Below, in pieces: positions 38,089 to 46,662 of a DNA stretch of 57,744 bases (position 1 is its first letter; every line of letters starts with the position of its first letter). The notes under the pieces were generated by a model. That model saw only the letters and a program-made list of their open reading frames with translations, was not told the origin of the DNA and made no database searches. The DNA is taken from the NCBI GenBank assembly GCA_017512905.1, contig JAFWEL010000131.1:1-57744 (forward strand), written 5' to 3'. Origin of the DNA: Clostridia bacterium (GTDB lineage Bacteria > Bacillota > Clostridia > Christensenellales > Aristaeellaceae). A program made the translations under genes and the position numbers.

Positions 38089-38955
38089 TCATCGGTCCCG
38101 CCTGAAGCGGGCACGGATCTCTGCTTCTCCGGATGTCAGCAGGGCGTTCGTCTGTGCGCCCAGGGCCCGGTGCAGCAGTTCAAGCTCGTCCCTGATGGCC
38201 CTGACATGGTACACTCCATAGGCGCCGGCATCGCTGCCGAGGGCGATTTTGCCCCCCAACCGGGCATAGCGCGCAATGTTGGTCAGCTGGCCTTCCAGGA
38301 TTCGCTCGAGCACCTCGTCCGGATATCGGCCGTTGCCGATCAGGTTGCCCACGGTGGAAAGGGTCGGCACCCAGACGGCCCGGCTTTCGGCCAGCGCGCA
38401 CAGGGCCTCGTCGTTCATGTAGGCCCCGTGCTCCACGCTGTCCACGCCCGCTTCAACCGCGGCGAGCACCGTTTCCGCACCATTGGCATGGGCCATTACC
38501 GAGAAGCCCTCGCCGTGGGCGATGTCGATCATCTCCCGGATCTGGTTCGCCGTGAGCGGCGTGCTGGTGATGACGCCATAACGGTCGAAATCCATCAGCC
38601 CGGAGATCATGATCTTGATAAAGTCGCCCCCGTCCGCGGCGACCTCGGACACGAGGACGTGATAGTCCGCCATCGTCTCGAAGGTGCGTCCGATGAAGCT
38701 GCCGTAGCGGCCCTTGAGGCAAATGGGAAAGCAGGGGATGCGATACTCTATGCCGTATTCCCGTGCGAGGGTCCTCGCCCTCAGGCAGACGCCGAAGGCG
38801 TCGCCCCCGTCCCGAAGGTAGGCCGCGCCGGCGCGGGCGTAGTCGGAGAGCCTTTCCCGGATCAGGTCATCCCGAACGTGTCCCCTGTGGGCGTCGATGG
38901 CGGCCCTGTAGTAGACGCCGTCCAGAACCATGTGAATGTGGCAATCGCCAGGCAT
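38089..38955 (-). CDS. Amidohydrolase-family metal-dependent hydrolase
   Basis: 288 residues from the ATG at 38955 (a GTG four codons earlier is too close to the GGGGGAG). The TIM-barrel metal ligands are visible: CHIHMVLDG near the N-terminus, a Lys in GGDFIKIMIS (expected carboxylated), MAHANGAE, SVEHGAYM, and ALGSDAGAYG with the final Asp. The usual N-terminal beta-sandwich domain of imidazolonepropionase-like relatives is absent, giving a short single-domain enzyme. Substrate unknown, possibly a cyclic amide or peptide. Confidence 0.85.
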   Translation of the reverse strand: MPGDCHIHMVLDGVYYRAAIDAHRGHVRDDLIRERLSDYARAGAAYLRDGGDAFGVCLRARTLAREYGIEYRIPCFPICLKGRYGSFIGRTFETMADYHVLVSEVAADGGDFIKIMISGLMDFDRYGVITSTPLTANQIREMIDIAHGEGFSVMAHANGAETVLAAVEAGVDSVEHGAYMNDEALCALAESRAVWVPTLSTVGNLIGNGRYPDEVLERILEGQLTNIARYARLGGKIALGSDAGAYGVYHVRAIRDELELLHRALGAQTNALLTSGEAEIRARFRRDR

Positions 38956-39089
38956 ACTTGTATTCACTCCCCCGCTCCGGACCGTATTCAGCCGGCATTA
39001 TCCCGCCGGCCAGTTCCATTATAAGCCCTCTGCCGGCAAAAATCAACGGCACGGGACATAGAAGTTATTATCAAGGAGGTCATGCGCTG

Positions 39090-39287
39090 ATGAAGGTTCG
39101 TCTCAACGAGGATCAGGAGGTCGTCAGGCACATCCAGGAGGGCCTGAAGCAGACGGGAGGCTTCTGTCCGTGCAGGCTGGCGCGAACGCCGGAAAACAAA
39201 TGCATGTGCCAGGAATTCAGGAACCAGATCGCCGACCCGGAATTCGAGGGCTACTGCCATTGCATGCTGTACTACAAGGAAAAGTAG
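39090..39287 (+). CDS. Ferredoxin-thioredoxin reductase catalytic-subunit-like protein
   Basis: 65 residues from the ATG at 39090 (AGGAGGT 9 nt upstream). Cysteines occur in CPCR, CMC and CHC, the pattern of the FTR beta chain that holds a 4Fe-4S cluster next to a redox-active disulfide. In plant FTR the spacing is CPC-16-CPC-8-CHC; here it is about 9 and 15, as in short anaerobe versions. No variable (alpha) FTR chain or thioredoxin gene is nearby, so the partner is unknown. The motif spacing is from the visible sequence; the role is inferred. Confidence 0.85.
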   Translation: MKVRLNEDQEVVRHIQEGLKQTGGFCPCRLARTPENKCMCQEFRNQIADPEFEGYCHCMLYYKEK

Positions 39288-39290
39288 CCG

Positions 39291-39330
39291 CCCAATAAAA
39301 AAGCAGCCCGAAGGCTGCTTTTTTATTGGG
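39291..39330. terminator. Bidirectional terminator between the FTR-like and foldase genes
   Basis: CCCAATAAAAAAGCAGCC-CGAA-GGCTGCTTTTTTATTGGG, an 18-bp perfect stem serving both convergent genes. Confidence 0.9.
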
Positions 39331-39336
39331 ACAACT

Positions 39337-40743
39337 TTATTCCTCCTCAGAGAAGTTGAAGGCTTCGATGTGATACTGGGGGTTCAGAGCCTCGACCCAG
39401 CTGTTCAGCTCGCTGGTGTAATGATCATCCTTCGCCTTCTCGAGGGTCTGGTCGTACAGGGCGTCGTGGATCTCGTCCAGAGACACCGCGCCGGGGGTAA
39501 CATCGGATTCATAGCGAATGATGTGCACACCGCTGTTGCCGACCACGGGCGTCTGGGTGACGTCACCCACCTTCTCAAGGGCCATGGCGCCTTCGGTGAA
39601 GTTCTTGTCCCAGTTGGCGGAGGCGCTGGAAACATAGTAGCCGCGGGTCTTGGTGGGCTCGTTCTTCATGCCGGGATCCTCGCCATAGGCTTCGATCAAG
39701 CTGGCAAAATCGTCGCCTGCCTCCAGCTTGGCGTAGATTTCATCGGTCTTTTCCTTCACGTTGGACAGGCAATCCTCGGCGGCCTTGTCCATATCGGCCT
39801 TCTTGGTTTCGAGGTCGGCTTTCGCGGCGTCGATATCCGCCTGAATCTCCTCAGCGGTTCGCGGCGCTTTTTCCGCGGCCTCGTCCTCGTCGTGATCGTG
39901 GCTCAGCTCCTCCAGCTCCGCGTTGAGGGTGTCCAGATTGGTCTGGGCGCTCTCATAAGCGGTACGGGCATCCTTGTAGGCGTTCAGCACGGTTTCCTCG
40001 GGGATGACGAGGATGTGCTTGACCGTGCGATAGCCTTCGGGCATCCAGATGACAATAGTGTCCTCGGACGTCATGTCCGACTCGAAGCTGCTGTTGGAGG
40101 CGGAATACTTATCCTCGTCTTCCTTCAGCTTGGCTTCGTAGGCGGCCTTCAGGTCCTCCTCGCTGACCTCGGTGATCTCGTCGCGCACAGCCTGCTTGAC
40201 CAGCTCCCGATTGGCCTCGGCCACCTCAATGGCATACAGGGCGTCCTTCGTGAAGCCGTTGACGGCCATGTTGTACTCGGTCTGCTTGTCATGCACGTCA
40301 TTGTTCTTCTCGGTGACGTTGGAATAGAAGCTGTCGTAATAATCCTTAAAGTGCTCGTCAGCCTCCGCCTGCAGCTCGGCGAGCTTTTCGTCGTCCAGCT
40401 TCAGGCCGCGCGCCTCCATCTGCGCGGCAATGGCTATATCCTGAACAGCCTGCTCCGCGACGGAGCTTTCCACGGTGGTGATCACATCGGCGGGCATACT
40501 ATAGCCGAACATGCTGTACATCTGGCTGTAGTTGCTGTACATGTTGCTGAAGCTGGCCATCACGTCAGCCTGCGTCACTTCGCCGCCGTCGTAGTTGGCG
40601 ACCACGCCGGAATAGCGCTTCGCCAGCTTCGCGAAGTCCTCATCCAGCTTCATGATCGGATCGACGCCGATCAGGTTACAGCCGGTCAGCACAAGCATCA
40701 GTACAATCAAAAGGCCAGTCAGTCGCACAAGCGCGTGTCTCAT
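39337..40743 (-). CDS. PpiC/SurA-type peptidyl-prolyl isomerase lipoprotein (PrsA-like foldase)
   Basis: 468 residues from the ATG at 40743 (AGAGGAAG upstream). The lipobox LVLTGC places it on the outer face of the membrane. A SurA-N-like helical region with alternating charged helices spans about residues 40-310 and includes a Glu/Asp/His patch (SHDHDEDEAAEK). The parvulin domain follows (YRTVKHILVIPEE as the start, then EAGDDFASLIEAYGEDPG, VGNSGVHIIRYE). It should help fold exported proteins. A long coiled insert splits the parvulin domain after its first strand. Confidence 0.85.
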   Translation of the reverse strand: MRHALVRLTGLLIVLMLVLTGCNLIGVDPIMKLDEDFAKLAKRYSGVVANYDGGEVTQADVMASFSNMYSNYSQMYSMFGYSMPADVITTVESSVAEQAVQDIAIAAQMEARGLKLDDEKLAELQAEADEHFKDYYDSFYSNVTEKNNDVHDKQTEYNMAVNGFTKDALYAIEVAEANRELVKQAVRDEITEVSEEDLKAAYEAKLKEDEDKYSASNSSFESDMTSEDTIVIWMPEGYRTVKHILVIPEETVLNAYKDARTAYESAQTNLDTLNAELEELSHDHDEDEAAEKAPRTAEEIQADIDAAKADLETKKADMDKAAEDCLSNVKEKTDEIYAKLEAGDDFASLIEAYGEDPGMKNEPTKTRGYYVSSASANWDKNFTEGAMALEKVGDVTQTPVVGNSGVHIIRYESDVTPGAVSLDEIHDALYDQTLEKAKDDHYTSELNSWVEALNPQYHIEAFNFSEEE

Positions 40744-40791
40744 AGCAATCTTCCTCTCAATCCAGGGCAGTATCACCCAAAAAATAAAAAC

Positions 40792-41415
40792 TTACCCGTA
40801 TATTATACACATTTCTGAAATTTCCGCAAGCGGTTTTGGCGTCTCTGTGGCATGTAAAAAGCCGGATATCGCCTCTTTCACCGCAAATTCACGAATTGTA
40901 TACAATTCTTTAGCGGTTTTTCCGGCAAGCGCCAGCCGGCTGACGCGGCAGTTCACCGGATGGCCAAAGGCGCGCTCCAGGCTGCGTTCCCCCTCCCCGA
41001 CCACCAGCATATCGCTGACACAGAGCGTCAGGTTTCTGCGCGCATAGGCGGCAAGGCGGCGCACGGTCCTGAGCAGGCCGTCGTCCTCAGGCCGCGTCTC
41101 CCCGCGGGTCCGCACGGGCGGCACGGGATCGACCAGCACGACGCGCTCCACCGGCAGCTGGCAGGCCAGCGCCAGCGCCGCGGCGCAGCCCGTGCCGACG
41201 GCCATGACCGCGCTCACCCGAGAGTTCGCCCGCACGTCCTGCAGGGCAAACTGTAGCTGCTCCCACAGACCACGGGCCTGGGTCCATCGGAATACGTGCA
41301 TCTCAACGTCCGGTATCCCGGACGACCAGTCGCAACTGCCCCCGCCGGGGATCCCGGCGGCGATATCGCCGATATACAGGCAGCTCACGCGCCCGGGCAT
41401 GGGCTTGAAGCTCAA
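40792..41415 (-). CDS. Hypothetical protein with alpha/beta-hydrolase-like segment
   Basis: 207 residues from a TTG at 41415 (GAGGAGG upstream); a later ATG at residue 6 is the alternative. One central segment (AVMAVGTGCAAALALACQLPVERVVLVDPVPP) resembles the nucleophile-elbow strand and the following strand of alpha/beta hydrolases, with Cys in the place of Ser. The rest gives no match I recognise. It is the last gene of the kinase-Ktr operon. Confidence 0.5.
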   Translation of the reverse strand: MSFKPMPGRVSCLYIGDIAAGIPGGGSCDWSSGIPDVEMHVFRWTQARGLWEQLQFALQDVRANSRVSAVMAVGTGCAAALALACQLPVERVVLVDPVPPVRTRGETRPEDDGLLRTVRRLAAYARRNLTLCVSDMLVVGEGERSLERAFGHPVNCRVSRLALAGKTAKELYTIREFAVKEAISGFLHATETPKPLAEISEMCIIYG

Positions 41416-41456
41416 CGGTCCACCCCTCCTCATCCTTCAGGCGGGAGGACGAGGCG

Positions 41457-42110
41457 TCAGCGCATCTTCTTCAGCATTTCCTCGCTGATGACGACCAGCA
41501 TCATGTCGCCCTCCCGAATCCTGGTATCCGGCTGTGGCATGGCGTTGACCTCGTCGCCGCTGCGAATGGCTACCACGTTGATGCCCATATCGCTGCGCAT
41601 GGCGAGCTCCTTCAGCGTCTTGCCGAACCACTCCGGCTTCGGGCGAATCTCAGCCATGGAATACTGCGTGGACAGCTCCATGTACTCGATGACATTGCCC
41701 GATAAAAGGCTATGCGCCACGCGCCGCCCCATATCACGCTCCGGAAACAAAACCTGGTCCGCGCCCAGCTTTTCCAGCATCCTGCCGTGAAATTCATCAT
41801 GGGCCTTGGCGATGATGCGCCGCGCCCCCAGCTCCTTGAGCAGCAGCACGATGGTGCCGCTGGCGCGGATATCCGAGCCCATCGTCACAAACACGATGTC
41901 GAAATCCCGGATGCCCAGCGTCTCAAGGGCGTCGCGGTCCATGGCATCCATCTGTATGGTCTGGGTCAGCTCGTCGCGCATGCGCTCCACCAGGTCCATG
42001 CGCTGGTCCACGCCCAGCACCTCCGCGCCATCCTGGCACAGCGTCTCGGCGATGGCCCGGCCAAAGCGCCCCAGGCCCACGACGACATATTGCTTTTGCT
42101 TGTTACTCAT
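41457..42110 (-). CDS. ktrA: Potassium uptake regulator, RCK/TrkA type
   Basis: 217 residues from the ATG at 42110 (GGAGG upstream). The RCK-N domain has VVVGLGRFGRAIAETL as dinucleotide motif and the acidic VDQRMD after the second strand. The RCK-C domain occupies residues about 135-217 (YSMAEIRPKPEWFGKTL, REGDMMLVVISEE). It forms the cytosolic gating ring of the channel encoded upstream and binds ATP/ADP or c-di-AMP in relatives. It lies 33 nt after ktrB. Confidence 0.93.
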   Translation of the reverse strand: MSNKQKQYVVVGLGRFGRAIAETLCQDGAEVLGVDQRMDLVERMRDELTQTIQMDAMDRDALETLGIRDFDIVFVTMGSDIRASGTIVLLLKELGARRIIAKAHDEFHGRMLEKLGADQVLFPERDMGRRVAHSLLSGNVIEYMELSTQYSMAEIRPKPEWFGKTLKELAMRSDMGINVVAIRSGDEVNAMPQPDTRIREGDMMLVVISEEMLKKMR

Positions 42111-42143
42111 GCTCGTTTCCTCCAAAGACAGCCGACGGGATGC

Positions 42144-43565
42144 TCATCCGAGCATCACCCGGTCCTCCGGGTACTGGATCAGCTCCCGGGCGTGCTTTTC
42201 CCGCTTCATGAACAGAAGCGCCATGGTCAGCGGTCCGATGCGCCCGATATACATGGTGATGATGATCAGCAATCGCCCCAGCGGGCGCAGATTGGCTGAC
42301 CCGATGGCGGATATGCCCACCGTGCCCACGGCGGATACGCATTCATAATAGAGGTCCAGGAAGGCACAGTCCGGCTGGATCAGCGACAGGATGCAGATAT
42401 CCACAAAGGCCACGGCCATCGCGATGAAGGCGATGGCAACCGCCCGCTGGATCATCGTCCGGTCGATCCTGCGCCTGAACACCACGATGCTGCTCTCGCC
42501 CCGGGCCACCATCCGCACCGTCAGCACGATCAGGGCGAAGGTGGTCACCTTGATGCCGCCGCCGGTGGAGGCCGGCGCGCAGCCGACGAGCATCAGCAGC
42601 CCGCCCACCAGCTTGGTGCTGTCCCGCAGGGCGGCCTGGTCGATGGTGTTGAAGCCCGCCGTTCGCAGCGTGACCGACTGGAACAGCGCCGCCAGCAGCT
42701 TCTGGCCCACGCTCAACGGCCCCAGCGTCGCCGGATTGTTCCATTCAAAGGCCAGCACGATCACAAATCCCGCCAGCAGCAGGGAACCGTAGCTCACCAG
42801 GACCAGCTTTGTGTTCAGCCGCAGCCGGTCGAAGCGCCGCTTGTGGATGATGTCGTGCACCGTGCCGAAGCCGATGCCGCCCACGACCACCAGCGCGATG
42901 GCCGTCAGGTTGATCAGCGCGTCGCCGGAAAAGCCGGTCAGGCTGGCGCCGCCGCCAAACAGGTCAAAGCCTGCGTTGCAGAAGGCGGAAATGGCGTGAA
43001 ACACAGAAAAAAACAAACCCTTGGCCGTTCCATAAATGGGAACCAGGCGAATCGAAAACAGCACCGCTCCCGCGAGCTGGACCACAAAGGCGCTGCGCGC
43101 CACCCACATCACCAGGTTCACCACGCCGCCCAGGTCGTCCTCGTTCAGCGACTCCCGCAGGATCATGCGGTCGCGCATGGTGAAGCCGCGCCCCAGCAGC
43201 CGGAACAGCAGCGTGGCAAAGGTCATGAAGCCCAGGCCGCCCGCCTCGATCAGCAGCATCAGCACCACGTGCCCGAAGGTGGAATAGGCCGTGCCGGTGT
43301 CCCGCACCACAAGGCCGGTCACACAGACCGCGGAGGTGGAGGTAAACAGCGCGTCAAACCAAGGCACCCGCCGCCCCGTGGCGGAGGCGACGGGCAGCGT
43401 CAGCAACACGCTGCCGAACAATATCAGTCCCAGAAAGCCCAGGGCGATCATGGGCAGCGCGTTGAAGCCCGAGCGCCGGTACAGCACCTTGACCAGGGCT
43501 GTTGTATACCGACGTCGGTTTTGACTCGGGTCGATCGACCGGGGGCCCTTCCATCCTGAAAGCAT
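42144..43565 (-). CDS. ktrB: Potassium uptake channel subunit, TrkH/KtrB type
   Basis: 473 residues from the ATG at 43565 (GAGAGGG upstream; the longer frame runs into the kinase gene). There are four membrane-pore-membrane repeats with selectivity-filter loops seen at TSTSAVCVTGL, HAISAFCNAGF, SVTLRTAGFNT and CVSAVGTVGIS. The size and the neighbouring RCK gene point to the Ktr system. The gene begins 2 nt after the PfkB kinase stop. Confidence 0.94.
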   Translation of the reverse strand: MLSGWKGPRSIDPSQNRRRYTTALVKVLYRRSGFNALPMIALGFLGLILFGSVLLTLPVASATGRRVPWFDALFTSTSAVCVTGLVVRDTGTAYSTFGHVVLMLLIEAGGLGFMTFATLLFRLLGRGFTMRDRMILRESLNEDDLGGVVNLVMWVARSAFVVQLAGAVLFSIRLVPIYGTAKGLFFSVFHAISAFCNAGFDLFGGGASLTGFSGDALINLTAIALVVVGGIGFGTVHDIIHKRRFDRLRLNTKLVLVSYGSLLLAGFVIVLAFEWNNPATLGPLSVGQKLLAALFQSVTLRTAGFNTIDQAALRDSTKLVGGLLMLVGCAPASTGGGIKVTTFALIVLTVRMVARGESSIVVFRRRIDRTMIQRAVAIAFIAMAVAFVDICILSLIQPDCAFLDLYYECVSAVGTVGISAIGSANLRPLGRLLIIITMYIGRIGPLTMALLFMKREKHARELIQYPEDRVMLG

Positions 43566-43567
43566 GG

Positions 43568-44497
43568 TTACACCCTCTCGATATTCACCATATCCAGAAA
43601 AGCCTTGTAGACGGTCTTGTCGATCGTCTTGTAGCCTTCGGTGATGCAGCGCGTACTGGCGCAGGCCACGCCCATCCGGAAGCACTGCTCCAGGTCCAGA
43701 TCCGCCATGAAGCCCGCCACCAGGCCAGCCACCATCGCGTCCCCGGCGCCCACGGTGCCCTTGACCTCGATGTTCATGCGCGGCGCGAACAGCGTCTCGC
43801 CGCCATCGGTGATCATCGCGCCATCCGCGCCCAGGGACACCGCCACCACCTGCACACCCATGTCGATATAGCGCAGGGCGGCCTCCCGGATATCCCTGAT
43901 GCCGTCCAGGGGCCTGCCGATCATCGTCTCCAGCTCATAGCGGTTGGGCTTGATCATGAATGGCCTTGCCTCGAGGCCGTACTTCAGGCGCTCGCCGTCG
44001 GCGTCCAGCACACAGCGGCATCCCAAGCCCTCCACCGCGTGAATCAGCGTGCGGTAGTATTCCTGGGGGCATCCCGGCGGAAGGGAGCCGGAGAGGATCA
44101 GATAATCGCTGTTTTCCGCGTGGCTGACCACCAGGTCAACCATTTTGGAAAGGTCCTCCTCCGCCACGTTCATGCCGGATTCGTTCAACTCAGTGATCGT
44201 GCTGGAACTGCGATCAAACACCTTGATGTTGGTGCGCACACTGCCCTCGCACCATATGAAGTCATAGGGCGTGGAATTCAGCATCAGGCGCTTTTCAAAC
44301 TGGGAGGCCCCGTCGCGGTACATAAAGCCGATGCATTCGGAATCAAGTCCCAGCTCGGACACGGTCAGAGCGACGTTGATGCCCTTCCCCGCCGCCACGT
44401 CCCGTTTGCCGACGATGCGATTCAGCCCACCGGGCACAAAGCCGTCCACCGTCAGCGTACGATCGATGCTGGGGTTTAAGGAAACAGCTGTAATCAT
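43568..44497 (-). CDS. 1-phosphofructokinase-type PfkB sugar kinase
   Basis: 309 residues with the PfkB/LacC layout: NPSIDRTLTVDGFVPGGLNRI at the start, AAGKGINVALTVSELG, LSGSLPPGCP, and the ATP/catalytic motif VKGTVGAGDAMVAGLVAG (catalytic Asp in GAGD). This motif set favours 1-phosphofructokinase or tagatose-6-phosphate kinase. No PTS gene is adjacent to settle the substrate. Its ATG overlaps the stop of the small membrane-protein gene. Confidence 0.88.
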   Translation of the reverse strand: MITAVSLNPSIDRTLTVDGFVPGGLNRIVGKRDVAAGKGINVALTVSELGLDSECIGFMYRDGASQFEKRLMLNSTPYDFIWCEGSVRTNIKVFDRSSSTITELNESGMNVAEEDLSKMVDLVVSHAENSDYLILSGSLPPGCPQEYYRTLIHAVEGLGCRCVLDADGERLKYGLEARPFMIKPNRYELETMIGRPLDGIRDIREAALRYIDMGVQVVAVSLGADGAMITDGGETLFAPRMNIEVKGTVGAGDAMVAGLVAGFMADLDLEQCFRMGVACASTRCITEGYKTIDKTVYKAFLDMVNIERV

Positions 44498-44715
44498 GGT
44501 TTTCTCCTGTTCATTTCTTCGTTGTTATTCGATCCGCCCCCGGATCGCTCCGGTCCGGTATCGCCGTCCCGTCGCGCGGCCTCCTCCTGTTCCTTTTCCT
44601 CTTCCACGGTGCGCAGGAAGCCGCCGATGTAGTGCATCAGCGTAAAGCCGACGATGAGGCATATACCACCCAGCACCAGGAGGGCGATCAATATGATTTT
44701 CTGCGTCAGCGTCAT
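44494..44715 (-). CDS. Small single-span membrane protein
   Basis: 73 residues from the ATG at 44715 (AGGGG 7 nt upstream). One membrane helix (IILIALLVLGGICLIVGFTL) is followed by a charged, Glu/Gln-rich and Gly/Ser/Asn-rich cytosolic tail. It is the first gene of the operon leading to the sugar kinase and Ktr genes and overlaps the kinase start (ATGA). No family recognised. Confidence 0.6.
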   Translation of the reverse strand: MTLTQKIILIALLVLGGICLIVGFTLMHYIGGFLRTVEEEKEQEEAARRDGDTGPERSGGGSNNNEEMNRRKP

Positions 44716-44761
44716 ACCCATACCCCTGTGCCGCCGTATGCCCTGGCGGATATTTTATACC

Positions 44762-44789
44762 AGTATATCACATTTTTGTCATTTTTCAA
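44762..44789 (-). promoter_or_regulatory. Promoter of the kinase-Ktr operon
   Basis: TTGAAA (44784-44789) and TATACT (44762-44767) on the minus strand, 16-nt spacer. Confidence 0.6.
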
Positions 44790-44815
44790 GCATAATCTTT
44801 GTATATAACCGATAA

Positions 44816-44841
44816 AAGGGACGGCGCAGACGCAGTCCCTT
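44816..44841 (-). terminator. Terminator upstream of the kinase-Ktr promoter
   Basis: AAGGGAC-TGCGTCTGCGCC-GTCCCTT followed by TTAT on the minus strand. It probably ends transcripts arriving from the C69 peptidase gene. Confidence 0.6.
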
Positions 44842-44973
44842 GCAGTATTCATACTAAATACCATGTCGGAATCGACACAAATAGGAATGAAAATACCATG
44901 TTGCTCCTTGACTTATGGTGCATATTTCGAGTATTTTCACAGTAAGCTCAATCTAAAAGCGCACATATACGGA

Positions 44974-45064
44974 GCAGATTTTTCGTTCTGCCTGAGTCGA
45001 GCGGAGGGAGACGATGCAGCGCATCGTTGACCGCAGCGAGACAACGGCAGGGCGGAAAAGATGC
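44974..45064. repeat. Large imperfect stem-loop in the spacer after the peptidase gene
   Basis: A 19-nt arm (44974-44992) pairs with 45046-45064 using several G-U pairs. The loop contains the hairpin CGATGC-AGC-GCATCG (45012-45026). The rest of the 44850-44970 spacer holds no gene; a short phrase AAATACCATGT occurs twice there. Confidence 0.4.
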
Positions 45065-45098
45065 CCGCAGATAGTTGCATTTTAAATTGAGATTAGCA

Positions 45099-46559
45099 TC
45101 AGTTGTCCGAGCGGTTGTAGCCGTTCCTCATGCCCTCGCTGGAGGCCAGCAGCACCTTGTTCAGCGTGTCGGCCGTCTGCTCCCTGGCCATCTTCGCCAG
45201 GTCCTCGTTGGCCCGGGCCGCAAGGCTGAAATCGCCGGACTCGGTCATGCGCCGGTCATATTCCCGGATCAGGCGGCGTCCCTTTGTGGCGACCGCGTCC
45301 TGATAGCGCTCGATGTGCTGGATGCATTCAGCGTAGGAATGGTCCGCCAGCGCGCCGATCAGGCGGCTGCCCCAGTAGAAATTCTCCGTGGAGGCGTCCA
45401 GGGTCACGTTGCTGAGGTACGTCGGCATGCGTTCGACGTTGGTGTAGACGGGCAGTATCGCGTCAAAGGTGGTGGAGCCGAAGCAGATCCACTCGATGCC
45501 CTTGATGGCCTCCGGCACACCGGTTCTGATCTGGCAGATCGAGGTGACGCCGGTGCGGTTGATGCCGATGGAGCGGTACATGCCCCGCCTGCCGCTGTCC
45601 TGGCTGGAATAGGGGTTGAAGGGCGTTCCCTGGTAGTGGGAGGAGAGGATCTCCTTGACCGCCTCCGCCGTCACCTTGCGGTCGGGAACCAGCGCCCACG
45701 GCAGGTTGTCGCACTCCGGCGTATAATCGGCGTTTTCACCGTCCCAGCGATGGGAATAGGGCGCCAGGCTGCGCAGCATGTACCAGGCCCGGGGCGTATT
45801 GTAGATGTGATCCCTGTACGCGTGGGAGCCGAACACATCCCTGGGATTGAATACGCCGCCCTGGTTCAGATCGAGATGGTTGTCGGCGATGAATTCCCTC
45901 AGATCCCCGGAGCACAGGTGCGCCTGCCGCGCCCCGAAGGCGTCCTCCAGGTCGAAGGCATCCATGCCGAACTGATTTGGATTCACCACGCACACGTCGT
46001 CGGGAATCCGCCTGGCCATCCAATGGTGGCCGCCGATGGTCTCCAGCCACCAGACCTCGTTCTCGTCGTTGAAGGCGATGCCGTTGGATTCATAGGTGCC
46101 GTAGCGCTCCAGCAGCGCGCCCAGGCGCTCCACGCCCTCCCGGGCGCTGCGGATGTAGGGCAGCACCAGTACGACGATGTCCTCCTCGCCGATGCCGCCG
46201 GGAACCGCCTTTGCGCGGCCCCTGGCTTCCCGGTATTCCACCAGCGGGTCCGCGGCCAGCACCCGGGGGTTGGAGGTGATCGTCTCGGTGGCCGTCATGC
46301 CCACGTTGGCGGCGTTGATGCCCGTCGCGGCCCAGATGCCGTTCTTGCGATCGACGTTGGGGCAGGCCGTATAGCGCATGGGGTTGTCCGGCAGCTCGAT
46401 TTCCACATGGGAGATCACACTCTTATATTTCCTCGGCTGCTTATCGGGGTTGACGACAACCAGCTTTTTCACGTCAAAATGCCCGTCGTCGGTGCGGGCG
46501 ATCATCGTGGAGCGATCGTTTGAGGCGTTTTTACCCACCAGTATCGTTGTACAGGCCAT
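45099..46559 (-). CDS. C69-family dipeptidase
   Basis: 486 residues from the ATG at 46559 (AAGGGAG upstream). It begins MACTTILVGKNAS, in which the Cys becomes the N-terminal nucleophile of this Ntn-hydrolase family. Conserved downstream segments include STMIARTDDGHFD, NEVWWLETIGGHHWMARRIPDD and the C-terminal half with NPYSSQDSGRRGMYRSIGINRTG. No signal peptide is seen, so it should act on dipeptides in the cytoplasm. The length agrees with family members. Confidence 0.9.
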   Translation of the reverse strand: MACTTILVGKNASNDRSTMIARTDDGHFDVKKLVVVNPDKQPRKYKSVISHVEIELPDNPMRYTACPNVDRKNGIWAATGINAANVGMTATETITSNPRVLAADPLVEYREARGRAKAVPGGIGEEDIVVLVLPYIRSAREGVERLGALLERYGTYESNGIAFNDENEVWWLETIGGHHWMARRIPDDVCVVNPNQFGMDAFDLEDAFGARQAHLCSGDLREFIADNHLDLNQGGVFNPRDVFGSHAYRDHIYNTPRAWYMLRSLAPYSHRWDGENADYTPECDNLPWALVPDRKVTAEAVKEILSSHYQGTPFNPYSSQDSGRRGMYRSIGINRTGVTSICQIRTGVPEAIKGIEWICFGSTTFDAILPVYTNVERMPTYLSNVTLDASTENFYWGSRLIGALADHSYAECIQHIERYQDAVATKGRRLIREYDRRMTESGDFSLAARANEDLAKMAREQTADTLNKVLLASSEGMRNGYNRSDN

Positions 46560-46633
46560 TCTGGTATACTCCCTTCGGATTGTCTTTAGCGACATTGTAA
46601 CGCCTTTGCCCGTATGCGGCAATCACCCCCATG

Positions 46634-46660
46634 TAAAAACAGGGCCCCGAAGGGCCCTGT
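46634..46660 (-). terminator. Terminator of the SSB-like gene
   Basis: ACAGGGCCC-TTCG-GGGCCCTGT followed by TTTT on the minus strand, 2 nt after the stop codon. Confidence 0.9.
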
Positions 46661-46662
46661 CG

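Noticed and set aside
44816-44841. ANTAR-type attenuator for the kinase-Ktr operon
   Set aside because: The GCAAGGG word is present, but the hairpin lies upstream of that operon's promoter and no hexaloop stem forms. It is better read as a terminator.
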